In this document: piece after piece, positions 26,078 to 34,209 of the stretch | Position numbering within the stretch: position 1 is the stretch's first letter | Layout of the letters: each line of letters opens with the position of its first letter | DNA from: Clostridiales bacterium | Lineage (GTDB): Bacteria; Bacillota; Clostridia; Oscillospirales; Oscillospiraceae | Direction of reading: 5' to 3' | NCBI GenBank assembly: GCA_004558115.1 | Contig: SFDT01000005.1 | Span: forward strand, 1 to 64,000 | Length of the DNA stretch: 64,000 nt | Notes under the pieces: model-generated | Told to the model about the DNA's origin: nothing | Seen by the model: the letters and a program-made list of their open reading frames with translations, nothing else | Database searches by the model: none | Position numbers and translations under genes: made by a program

Positions 26078-27229
26078 ATGAAAGGTAAAAAGCAAAAGGA
26101 GCCTGTGGGCTTCAACCCCTCTGAGATCTTTGCCGCTCTGGCCCTGCTGGAAAAGGAGCGGGGCATTCCCCAGAGCTTTATGCTGGATAAGATCATCCAG
26201 GCCCTGACCACCGCCTACAAGCGGGACCACGACGGCGTGGAGAATGTCATCGTGGACGTGGATGTGGAGCATCAGACCCTGAAGATGTTCGTCCAGAAGA
26301 ACGTGGTGGCCGAGGAGGACTACGTGGACCCCGACAACGAGATGCTGGTGGACGAGGCCAAGCGCATTTCCGCCAAGTACGAGGTGGGCGACATCATCAA
26401 CCTGCCTGTGGACAATGTGGAGTTCGGCCGCATCGCCGCCGGCAACGGCAAGCAGGTCATCATCCAGGGCCTGCGGGAAGCCGAGCGGGGCATGGTGTAT
26501 GACGAGTTCAACTCCAAGCAGCACGAGATCCTCACCGGCGTGGTCACCCGCATCGACCCCCGCAACGGCAATGTGAGCCTGCGCATCGGCACCGGCAGTG
26601 AGTCCACCGAGGCGCTGCTGATGGCCGGCGAGCAGGTCCCCGGTGAGGAGCTCACCGAGGGCATGCACGTGAAGGTGTACGTGGTGGAGGTCCGCCGCAG
26701 CACCCGCGGTCCCCAGGTGCTCATCTCCCGGACCCATCCGGGCCTGGTCAAGCGCCTGTTCGAGCTGGAAGTCCCCGAGATCTACGACGGCACCGTGGAG
26801 GTCCGCTCCATCGCCCGGGAGGCCGGCAGCCGCACGAAGATGGCCGTGTGGTCCAACGACGAGAACGTGGACCCCATCGGCGCCTGCGTGGGCCCCAAGG
26901 GCCAGCGGGTCGGCAGCATCGTGGAGGAGCTGCGGGGCGAGAAGATCGACATCATCAAATACAGCGAGGACCCCGCCCAGTTCATTGCCGCCGCCCTGGC
27001 TCCCGCCGACGTGGTGGATGTGTGGATGGCCGACGAGGGCAAGGCCTGCCGCTGCGTGGTGCCTGACGACCAGCTGTCCCTGGCCATCGGCAAGGAGGGC
27101 CAGAACGCCCGCCTGGCCGCCCGCCTCACCGGCTACAAGATCGACATCAAGCCCCAGAGCTACAAGGACCCCGAGGAGGGCGTGGACGAGGACAACGTGG
27201 AGATCCTGGACGATCCCGCCGGCGTGTAA
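26078..27229 (+). CDS. nusA: Transcription termination/antitermination protein NusA
   Basis: A 383-aa protein: N-terminal RNAP-binding domain (1 to about 125), S1 domain, then two KH domains with GACVGPKGQRV and LAIGKEGQNARLA. The length is that of Gram-positive NusA lacking the C-terminal acidic repeats. AAAAGGAG precedes the ATG. Confidence 0.95.
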   Translation: MKGKKQKEPVGFNPSEIFAALALLEKERGIPQSFMLDKIIQALTTAYKRDHDGVENVIVDVDVEHQTLKMFVQKNVVAEEDYVDPDNEMLVDEAKRISAKYEVGDIINLPVDNVEFGRIAAGNGKQVIIQGLREAERGMVYDEFNSKQHEILTGVVTRIDPRNGNVSLRIGTGSESTEALLMAGEQVPGEELTEGMHVKVYVVEVRRSTRGPQVLISRTHPGLVKRLFELEVPEIYDGTVEVRSIAREAGSRTKMAVWSNDENVDPIGACVGPKGQRVGSIVEELRGEKIDIIKYSEDPAQFIAAALAPADVVDVWMADEGKACRCVVPDDQLSLAIGKEGQNARLAARLTGYKIDIKPQSYKDPEEGVDEDNVEILDDPAGV

Positions 27230-27254
27230 TCCAACCAGAAAGGCGGTCTGACAA

Positions 27255-27536
27255 ATGCCAAAACCGAGAAAGATCCCTCAGCGGCAGTGTGTGGGCTGCC
27301 GGGAAATGAAAGATAAAAAATCCCTGCTCCGGGTGGTGAAGTCTCCGGAGGGCGAGGTCTCCCTGGATTTCGGCGGCAAGAAGCCCGGCCGCGGCGCCTA
27401 TGTGTGCCACAGTGTGGACTGCCTGCGCAAAGCCCGGAAGTCCCGGGCCCTGGAGCGGGCCTTTGAAACAGCCATCCCCGAGGCGGTGTACGACGCCATG
27501 GAGGCGGAACTGGGAGGCGCGGATGGACAGCCATAA
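27255..27536 (+). CDS. ylxR: YlxR family RNA-binding protein
   Basis: A 93-aa YlxR (DUF448) protein. RQCVGCREMKDKKSLLRVV and GKKPGRGAYVCHSVDCLRKA hold the conserved basic and Cys residues. Its fixed place between nusA and the L7Ae-like gene supports the call. The family is linked to rRNA or RNase P; the exact role is unsettled. Confidence 0.9.
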   Translation: MPKPRKIPQRQCVGCREMKDKKSLLRVVKSPEGEVSLDFGGKKPGRGAYVCHSVDCLRKARKSRALERAFETAIPEAVYDAMEAELGGADGQP

Positions 27537-28146
27537 CATTCTCTCCCTGCTGGGCCTGGCCCTGCGGGGCGGCAACCTGGCCGTGGGCGAGGAGCCGGTG
27601 GAGGCCGTGGCCCGCGCCCGGGACGCCCGGGTGCTGCTGGCGGCCGCTGACGCCGCCCCCAACACCTGCCGCCGGGTGGAACACTTCGCCCAGGCCGGAC
27701 AGTGCCTGTGGCTCCGACTCCCCTTCACCAAGGCGGAGCTGGGCAAGGCCGTGGGCCGCTCCTCCGCCGCCATTGTGGCGGTGACGGACATCGGTCTTGC
27801 CAACGCGGTGGTCCGCCGCCTGGCGGACCTGGACCCGGAGCACTACGGCGAGGCCGCCGCCAAGCTGGAGCTGAAAGCCAAGCGGGCGGCGGAGCGCCGC
27901 GCCGAGCAATTGGCCCACGAAAAAAATATCCGCCTGGGAAAGCGGAAGCCCAAGGCGGCTCCTGTCCCTGCGGCCCCTGAATCCCCCGCAGCGCCGGCCC
28001 CCCGGCCCAAAGCCGCCGTCTCCCGGAAAAAGCCCTCCAGGCCCTCCCGGGAAAACCGTCCCAGAGCACGGGCAGCGGAAAACCCCTACGCCCACAGCCG
28101 CCCTGTGAAAAAGGGCAAGGGCTCTTTCCGGAAAAAGGAGTCCTGA
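27523..28146 (+). CDS. L7Ae-like RNA-binding protein (YlxQ type) with long basic tail
   Basis: A 207-aa protein. Residues 1 to about 100 form an L7Ae/L30e fold (SLLGLALRGGNLAVGEEPVEAVARA start) that binds kink-turn RNA. The C-terminal half is an Ala/Pro/Lys/Arg-rich, probably disordered extension. YlxQ is normally about 100 aa, so the tail doubles the length. ATG at 27523 overlaps ylxR by 14 nt with GGGAGG in range. Confidence 0.85.
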   Translation: MDSHNILSLLGLALRGGNLAVGEEPVEAVARARDARVLLAAADAAPNTCRRVEHFAQAGQCLWLRLPFTKAELGKAVGRSSAAIVAVTDIGLANAVVRRLADLDPEHYGEAAAKLELKAKRAAERRAEQLAHEKNIRLGKRKPKAAPVPAAPESPAAPAPRPKAAVSRKKPSRPSRENRPRARAAENPYAHSRPVKKGKGSFRKKES

Positions 28147-28218
28147 CCTGCCTTTCACGGCAGTCACTTGTGAAAAATTTTCCCAGCCCTCGGGTTGGAA
28201 CATAACGAGGTGTTTTGA

Positions 28219-30609
28219 TTGGGTATTGAGAAATACAGAGTGCACGAGGTGGCGAAGGATTTCGGTCTGCCCACCAAGACGGTCACGGAGATCCTGACCA
28301 AATACGTGGCCGCTCCCAAAAATCATATGCAGGTCCTGTCGGATCACGAGCTGTCTGTGATCTTCGACTATCTGACCCAGCACAACCAGGTGGCCAACAT
28401 CCAGGCCATCTATGCCGACGCCTATCAGGAAAAGGCGAAGGAGACTCCCAAGGCCGCTCCCGCCGCCAAGCCGGCGGCCCAGCAACCGGCGCAGCAGGCA
28501 AAGCCCGCCCAGCAGCAGCCTGCCCGCCAGGGCGGCCAGGGCGCTCCCGCCGCTAAGCAGGCTCAGCAGCCAGCGCAGCAGGCAAAGCCCGTTCAGCAGC
28601 CGGTGCAGCAGCCCACCACCCGCGTCCCCCAGAAGAAGATCGTAGACACCCGCAAGGGCGGCGATGTGAACCTGGCCAAGTACGACGAGCGCCTGGAGGA
28701 CCTGGGCGGCGAGCGGGGCGCGCGGATGCAGCAGAAGGGCGGCAAGGAAAAGTTCCGCAACAACAACCAGCGCCGGGGCAACATGACCTTCTCCAACAAG
28801 CGCAAGCAGGATGAGGCCGAGCGGATGCGCAAGCTCCAGCTGGAGATCGCCAAGAAGGCGCCCCTGAAGGTCCAGATCCCCGACGAGATCAGTGTGGGCG
28901 AACTGGCCAGCCGCATGAAGAAGACCGGCGCCGAGGTGGTCAAGTGCCTGATGAAAAACGGCGTCATGGCCTCCCTCAGCCAGATCATCGACTTCGACAC
29001 CGCCGCCATCATCGCCGAGGAGCTGGGCTGCAAGGTGGAGAAGGAAGTTGTGGTCACCATTGAGGAAAAGCTCATCGACGACCATGAGGATAAGCCGGAG
29101 GACCTGGTGCCCCGGGCGCCCGTCGTCGTTGTCATGGGCCACGTGGACCACGGCAAGACCTCCCTGCTGGACGCCGTGCGGAACACGAACGTGGCGGCCG
29201 GCGAGGCCGGCGGCATCACCCAGCACATCGGCGCCTATCAGGTCCAGATCAACGGCAAGCCCATCACCTTCCTGGACACCCCGGGCCATGAGGCCTTCAC
29301 CTCCATGCGCGCCCGCGGTGCCATGATCACCGATATCGCCATTTTGATGGTGGCCGCCGACGACGGCATCATGCCCCAGACCGTGGAGTCCATCAACCAC
29401 GCCAAGGCCGCCAATATCCCCATCATCGTGGCCGTCAACAAGATCGACAAGGAAAACGCCAACCCCGACCGCGTCATGCAGCAGCTGACGGAATACGGCC
29501 TGGTGCCCGAGGAGTGGGGCGGCGATACCATCGTCTGCAAGATCTCCGCCAAGAAGAACATCGGCATCGACAACCTGCTGGAGAACCTGGTGCTGCTGGC
29601 AGAGGTCCAGGAGCTGAAGGCCAACCCCAACCGCGCCGGCCAGGGCACCGTCATCGAGGCCCGTCTGGACAAGGGCCGGGGCCCCGTCGCCACCCTGCTG
29701 GTGCAGAACGGCACCCTGAAGCAGGGCGACATCATCATCGCCGGCACCGCCGTGGGCCGTGTCCGCACCATGACCGACTACAAGGGCATCCGCCTGACGG
29801 AAGCCGGTCCCTCCGTTCCCGTGGAGATCGCCGGCCTTTCCGAGGCGCCCACCGCCGGCAGCCCCTTCTTCGCCGTGGCCGACGAGCGCATGGCCCGGGA
29901 GCTGGTGGAGCAGCGCAAGGCCGAGGAGAAGGCCAAGTCCGCCGCGCCGGTGCAGAAAGTGTCTCTGGAGAACCTGTTCGACCAGATCCAGGCCGGCGAG
30001 CGCAAGGAGCTGGCCCTGATCGTCAAGGCCGACGTTCAGGGCTCCGTGGAGGCGGTGAAGGCCTCTTTGGAAAAGCTGTCCAACGACGAGGTCAACGTCC
30101 GCGTCATCCACGGCGGCGTGGGCGCCATCAACGAATCCGACGTCATGCTGGCCGCCTCCTCCAACGCCATCATCGTGGGCTTCAACGTCCGCCCCGACGC
30201 CGCCGCCCGTGACGGCGCCGTCCGCCAGAACGTGGATATGCGGATGTACCGGGTCATCTATGACTGCATCGACGAGATCGAGGCCGCCATGAAGGGTATG
30301 CTGGCTCCCAAGTACCGGGAGGTGGTCCTGGGTCACGCGGAGGTCCGCCAGACCTACAAGGTCTCCGGCGTGGGCACCATCGCCGGCTGCTACGTGCTGG
30401 ACGGCAAGATCGTCCGGGCCTGCTCCGTCCGGGTGGTCCGGGACGGCATCGTTATCCACGAGGGCAGCCTGGCCTCCTTGAAGCGGTTCAAGGACGACGC
30501 CAAAGAGGTCGTCCAGCGCTTTGAGTGCGGCCTGACCGTGGAGAAGTTCAATGATATCAAGGAAGGCGACATCATCGAAGGCTTCACCATGGAGGAAGTT
30601 CCCCAGTAA
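28219..30609 (+). CDS. infB: Translation initiation factor IF-2
   Basis: A 796-aa protein. An N-terminal IF2_N domain (KYRVHEVAKDFG) is followed by a Gln/Ala/Pro-rich low-complexity linker (about 75-135), a second IF2_N, the GTPase domain (GHVDHGKTSLLD, DTPGHEAF, NKID) and domains II-IV. The TTG start at 28219 has GAGGTG 6 nt upstream; no ATG is available before conserved sequence. Confidence 0.95.
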   Translation: MGIEKYRVHEVAKDFGLPTKTVTEILTKYVAAPKNHMQVLSDHELSVIFDYLTQHNQVANIQAIYADAYQEKAKETPKAAPAAKPAAQQPAQQAKPAQQQPARQGGQGAPAAKQAQQPAQQAKPVQQPVQQPTTRVPQKKIVDTRKGGDVNLAKYDERLEDLGGERGARMQQKGGKEKFRNNNQRRGNMTFSNKRKQDEAERMRKLQLEIAKKAPLKVQIPDEISVGELASRMKKTGAEVVKCLMKNGVMASLSQIIDFDTAAIIAEELGCKVEKEVVVTIEEKLIDDHEDKPEDLVPRAPVVVVMGHVDHGKTSLLDAVRNTNVAAGEAGGITQHIGAYQVQINGKPITFLDTPGHEAFTSMRARGAMITDIAILMVAADDGIMPQTVESINHAKAANIPIIVAVNKIDKENANPDRVMQQLTEYGLVPEEWGGDTIVCKISAKKNIGIDNLLENLVLLAEVQELKANPNRAGQGTVIEARLDKGRGPVATLLVQNGTLKQGDIIIAGTAVGRVRTMTDYKGIRLTEAGPSVPVEIAGLSEAPTAGSPFFAVADERMARELVEQRKAEEKAKSAAPVQKVSLENLFDQIQAGERKELALIVKADVQGSVEAVKASLEKLSNDEVNVRVIHGGVGAINESDVMLAASSNAIIVGFNVRPDAAARDGAVRQNVDMRMYRVIYDCIDEIEAAMKGMLAPKYREVVLGHAEVRQTYKVSGVGTIAGCYVLDGKIVRACSVRVVRDGIVIHEGSLASLKRFKDDAKEVVQRFECGLTVEKFNDIKEGDIIEGFTMEEVPQ

Positions 30610-30623
30610 CGCAAATACTAAGA

Positions 30624-30661
30624 CCGGGGCGGCGACGGCGTCGCCGTCCCGGCTCTTTTTT
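30624..30661 (+). terminator. Intra-operon terminator between infB and rbfA
   Basis: A 13-bp GC-rich stem (CCGGGGCGGCGAC / GTCGCCGTCCCGG, one mismatch) followed by CTCTTTTTT. It probably attenuates rather than abolishes expression of the rbfA-nrnA-truB-ribF half. Confidence 0.8.
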
Positions 30662-30684
30662 ACCTTTAGAAAGGAGGCCCATTC

Positions 30685-31077
30685 ATGCCCAGCAATCGAA
30701 TCGGCCGTATCAACGAAGAGATCCAGCGGGAGCTGGCTGACCAGCTCCGCCGCTTAAAAGACCCCCGTGTTTCCTCCGGCATGGTGTCTATCATCCGGGT
30801 GGACACCACCGGGGACCTGCGCTATGCCCGGGTATATGTCAGCGCCCTGGACAAGAGCCGGGAAAAGGAGGTCCTGAAGGGCCTCAAGTCCGCCTCCGGC
30901 TTTTTGCGCCGGGAGCTGGGCCGGGCTTTGCAGCTGCGCTACACGCCGGAGCTGCAATTCATCGCCGATGACTCCATCCAGCACGGCGCCCACATTCTGG
31001 AGGTCCTGCGGGACCCCAGCAAGGTCAAGCCCGTCAACCCCGACAATGACACCGTTCTGCCGGACGAGGAGGCGTGA
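30685..31077 (+). CDS. rbfA: Ribosome-binding factor A
   Basis: A 130-aa KH-like protein. RIGRINEEIQRELADQLRRLKDPR at the N-terminus and LRYTPELQFIADDSIQHGAHI near the C-terminus are diagnostic. AAAGGAGG precedes the ATG. It acts in late 30S (16S 5' end) maturation and cold adaptation. Confidence 0.93.
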   Translation: MPSNRIGRINEEIQRELADQLRRLKDPRVSSGMVSIIRVDTTGDLRYARVYVSALDKSREKEVLKGLKSASGFLRRELGRALQLRYTPELQFIADDSIQHGAHILEVLRDPSKVKPVNPDNDTVLPDEEA

Positions 31078-31080
31078 GCC

Positions 31081-32037
31081 ATGCTGACCGTTTCCGAGAC
31101 CGCGGAGCTGCTGCGGAGCTTTGACCGTGTGCTGATTTTGACCCATGTCCGCCCCGACGGCGACACCGTGGGCTGCGCCGCCGCCCTGTGCGCCGGGCTG
31201 CGGGCCCTGGGCAAGACGGCGTATCTCCTGCCCAACCCGGAGCTGACCGCCACCACCGCCCCCTATGCCCGGCCCTACGAAGCCCCGGCGGACTTTCTGC
31301 CGGACAAGGTGGTGTCCACGGACATCGCCACCCTGGGCCTGCTGCCGGAGAATGCCAAGCCCTACGCCGGCCGCATCGACCTTGCCATTGACCACCATCC
31401 CTCTTTCGAACACTTCGGCGCGGCCAACATCGTCCGGCCGGAGGCGGCGGCCTGCGGCGAGCTGATGTACAGCATTCTGGCCCATCTGGGCCCCATCACG
31501 GCGGAAATGGCCCTGCCGCTGTACGTGGCCGTGTCCACGGACACCGGCTGCTTCGCCTACGGCAACACCACTTCCAACACCCACGCGGTGGCGGCGGCCC
31601 TCATGGCCACCGGCATCGACTACCACACCGTCAACAAGGTGTTTTTCCGCACCAAGAGCCGCAAGCGGATGCAGCTGGAGGGCGCCATGCTCTCCACAGC
31701 GGAGTTCTATGACCGTGACCGGGTGGCGGTGCTGTCCGTGCCCATGTCCCTGATGGAAAAGGTAAACGCCACGGAGAGCGACGCCGAGGACCTCTCCGCC
31801 CTGGGCGGCCAGATAGAAGGCGTGGACTGCGCCATCACCATGCGGGAGCTGCGGCCGGATGTGTGGAAGATGTCCGTCCGCACCGGTGCCCGGGTCAACG
31901 CCACCCAGGTGTGCCGGATGCTGGGCGGCGGCGGCCACGCGGCGGCAGCCGGCTGCACGGTGGAGGCCCCCTGGGCCGAAGCCAAGCGGCAGATCCTGGC
32001 AGCGGTGGCCCAGACGGCGCCGGACTACGAAAGCTGA
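31081..32037 (+). CDS. nrnA: DHH-family bifunctional oligoribonuclease/pAp phosphatase
   Basis: A 318-aa protein. DHH/DHHA1 motifs: THVRPDGDTVG, the STDIATLGLL region, IDHHPSFEHFG (the DHH core) and the GGGGHAAAAGCTVE loop of DHHA1. It degrades short oligoribonucleotides and pAp (or pGpG, relevant to the diguanylate cyclase nearby). It starts 3 nt after rbfA, in the usual order. Confidence 0.92.
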   Translation: MLTVSETAELLRSFDRVLILTHVRPDGDTVGCAAALCAGLRALGKTAYLLPNPELTATTAPYARPYEAPADFLPDKVVSTDIATLGLLPENAKPYAGRIDLAIDHHPSFEHFGAANIVRPEAAACGELMYSILAHLGPITAEMALPLYVAVSTDTGCFAYGNTTSNTHAVAAALMATGIDYHTVNKVFFRTKSRKRMQLEGAMLSTAEFYDRDRVAVLSVPMSLMEKVNATESDAEDLSALGGQIEGVDCAITMRELRPDVWKMSVRTGARVNATQVCRMLGGGGHAAAAGCTVEAPWAEAKRQILAAVAQTAPDYES

Positions 32038-32045
32038 GGTGTCCC

Positions 32046-32912
32046 ATGCCCAACGGCATCCTCATCATCGATAAGCCTCAAAATTGGACTTCCATGGATG
32101 TGTGCGCCAAGGTCCGGGGCATGCTCCGTGAAAAGCGGGTGGGCCACGGCGGCACCCTGGACCCTATGGCCACCGGCGTGCTGCCGGTGTTCGTGGGACA
32201 GGCCACCCGGGCGGTGGAGTTCGCGGAAAACAGCCGCAAAGAATATGTGGCCGGACTGCGGCTGGGCCAGATGACCAATACCCAGGACATCTCCGGTGAA
32301 ACGCTGGAGACCCGCCCCGTCACCGCGTCCCGGGCGGAGGTGGAAGCTGCCATGGCCCGTTTTCTGGGGCCCATCCAGCAGATCCCGCCCATGTACTCCG
32401 CCATCAAGATCAACGGGCAAAAGCTCTATGATCTGGCCCGAAAGGGCCAGGAGGTGGCCCGGAAGCCCCGGAGCATCACCATTTACGAGCTGGAGCTTTT
32501 GGAGCAGGCCAGTGAGACGGATTATATGTTCCGCTGCATCTGCTCCAAGGGCACCTATATCCGCACCCTCTGCCACGATATCGGTAAGGCGCTGGGCTGC
32601 GGCGGCACGCTGTACTCCCTCCGCCGCACCATGGCCGCCGGATACACCCTGGCCCAGGCCGTCACGCTGGAGGAGGTGCAGGAAAAGGGCGAAGCCCTGC
32701 TCCTGCCCACGGACAGCCTGTTTGCCCGGTATCCGGCGGTGACCGTCCGGTCGGACAAGCAGGAAAAGCGGGTCCGCTGCGGCAACCCCATCACGCTTCC
32801 CGGCACGCCCGACGGCACGTACCGCGTCTGCGGACAGGACGGCACATTTTTGTGCCTGTCCCGGGCGGAGGGCGGCACATTGACATCCATCAAGAATTTC
32901 TTTGGAGCGTAA
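32046..32912 (+). CDS. truB: tRNA pseudouridine-55 synthase
   Basis: A 288-aa protein. GILIIDKPQNWTSMDV start and GHGGTLDPMATGVLPV with the catalytic Asp are intact, followed by YSAIKINGQKLYDLARKG. ATG at 32046 is 8 nt after nrnA; longer in-frame versions are not TruB-like. Confidence 0.94.
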   Translation: MPNGILIIDKPQNWTSMDVCAKVRGMLREKRVGHGGTLDPMATGVLPVFVGQATRAVEFAENSRKEYVAGLRLGQMTNTQDISGETLETRPVTASRAEVEAAMARFLGPIQQIPPMYSAIKINGQKLYDLARKGQEVARKPRSITIYELELLEQASETDYMFRCICSKGTYIRTLCHDIGKALGCGGTLYSLRRTMAAGYTLAQAVTLEEVQEKGEALLLPTDSLFARYPAVTVRSDKQEKRVRCGNPITLPGTPDGTYRVCGQDGTFLCLSRAEGGTLTSIKNFFGA

Positions 32913-32916
32913 CGCT

Positions 32917-33825
32917 ATGTCCATCAAGGAAAAAGTCATTGCCCTGGGCTTCTTCGACGGAGTCCACCTGGGCCACGCCGCTCTGCTGCGGCGCACTGTG
33001 GAGGCGGCGGCCCAGCGGGGCGTCACCCCGGCGGTGTTCACCTTTGACCGGCCGCCGAAGGAAGTGGTCACCGGCGTCCCCTGTCCCCTCATCAACTCTG
33101 CGGAGGACCGGCGGGAGCTGGTGCGCCGGCTGTACGGCATCCAGGAAGTCATCATGGTCCCCTTCGACCGGGAGATGATGACCACTCCCTGGGACAAATT
33201 TGTCACGGACATTTTGGTGGGCCGCTACCACGCCGTCCATCTGGTGGCGGGCCACGACCACCACTTCGGCCACAAAAACCAGGGCTCTCCGGAGCTGCTG
33301 CGGGAAAAGTGCGCGGAGCTGGGCCTCGGCTGCGACATCATCCCCAAGGTGGAGGTGGGCGGCATTACCGTCAGCTCCACGTACATCCGCCGCCTGGTGG
33401 AGTTGGGACAGATCAGCCGGGCCAACCGCTTCCTAGGCCACCCCCACACCCTGACGGGCTCTGTCCGCCACGGGCGGGGCATCGGCTCCTCCCGCCTGTA
33501 TCCCACCGCGAACCTCATTATCCCGCCCCATGTGCTGGTGCCCAGCCACGGCGTGTACGTGACCCGGGCCACGTTGCCGGAGGGCGCCAGCTACGCCGCC
33601 GTCACCAACGTGGGCACCCGGCCCACGGTGAACAACGGCACGGACATCACCGTGGAGGCCTGCCTGCTGGATTTTGAGGGAGACCTGTACGGAAAGACGC
33701 TGCGCCTGGAGTTTTTCGAGCATCTGCGGGACGAGGTCCGCTTCGACTCTCTGGACGCTTTGAAAGCCCAGATCGCCGCCGACGCGGAAGCTACCCGGCG
33801 GTATTTCGCGGCAGCCAACAACTGA
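32917..33825 (+). CDS. ribF: Bifunctional riboflavin kinase/FMN adenylyltransferase
   Basis: A 302-aa protein. The N-terminal FAD synthetase domain (GFFDGVHLGHAALL nucleotide motif; GHDHHFG) is followed by a C-terminal flavokinase (GIGSSRLYPTANL, GVYVTRATL, and NVGTRPTVNNG). ATG at 32917 lies 4 nt after truB. It supplies FMN/FAD for flavoproteins here such as FprA, GltB and DusB. Confidence 0.94.
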   Translation: MSIKEKVIALGFFDGVHLGHAALLRRTVEAAAQRGVTPAVFTFDRPPKEVVTGVPCPLINSAEDRRELVRRLYGIQEVIMVPFDREMMTTPWDKFVTDILVGRYHAVHLVAGHDHHFGHKNQGSPELLREKCAELGLGCDIIPKVEVGGITVSSTYIRRLVELGQISRANRFLGHPHTLTGSVRHGRGIGSSRLYPTANLIIPPHVLVPSHGVYVTRATLPEGASYAAVTNVGTRPTVNNGTDITVEACLLDFEGDLYGKTLRLEFFEHLRDEVRFDSLDALKAQIAADAEATRRYFAAANN

Positions 33826-33831
33826 CAAACC

Positions 33832-33863
33832 AAAACGGCAGACGCTTTCGCGTCTGCCGTTTT
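33832..33863. terminator. Bidirectional terminator after ribF
   Basis: A perfect 14-bp stem (AAAACGGCAGACGC and its complement) with loop TTTC, shared by the convergent ribF operon and spoIIE unit. Confidence 0.9.
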
Positions 33864-33864
33864 A

Positions 33865-34137
33865 TCATACCAGCGAAGCCAGCATCCACACAAGTCCGAT
33901 GCCCCCCGCGCCGATGAGGGTATACACCGCCGGGGTCAGCTCCCGCCAGGCCCGGCTGAACCGGCCGTGGTCGCCGCCGGCATAATTCCGGGCCACCCGC
34001 CGTGCCTCCTCCACCAGGGCCTGGGCCGTGACGCCCTCCCCCGCCGCGTCGTTGCGCACGATAAAGATCGCCTGCTCAAAATACCGCTGGTCCGGGGAGT
34101 CCACCACGACCACCCGTCTGGAAATGCCTTTCACCAT
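33865..34137 (-). CDS. Small conserved protein with C-terminal TM helix, downstream of spoIIE
   Basis: A 90-aa protein. A soluble N-terminal part (RRVVVVDSPDQRYFEQAIFIVRND...) is followed by one hydrophobic helix (about 70-88) ending at the C-terminus, so a tail-anchored topology is likely. It is co-directional with and 72 nt after spoIIE. I recognise it only as the kind of small uncharacterised protein found beside spoIIE in Oscillospiraceae. Function unknown. Confidence 0.65.
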   Translation of the reverse strand: MVKGISRRVVVVDSPDQRYFEQAIFIVRNDAAGEGVTAQALVEEARRVARNYAGGDHGRFSRAWRELTPAVYTLIGAGGIGLVWMLASLV

Positions 34138-34209
34138 CCGCTACACGCCTCCTGTATCCACAGTTTGATGGTTCCATTTTGTCTCAGCGGAAGCAATTTT
34201 ATACCGCCG

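Noticed and set aside
28480..28620. Tandem-repeat-like CAGCAG/GCCCAG tract in infB
   Set aside because: Normal Gln/Ala/Pro-rich linker of IF-2; not a mobile or regulatory repeat.
27160..30459. A 1099-aa antisense frame across ylxR-infB
   Set aside because: Shadow of infB and its neighbours, with no recognisable domain and no SD.
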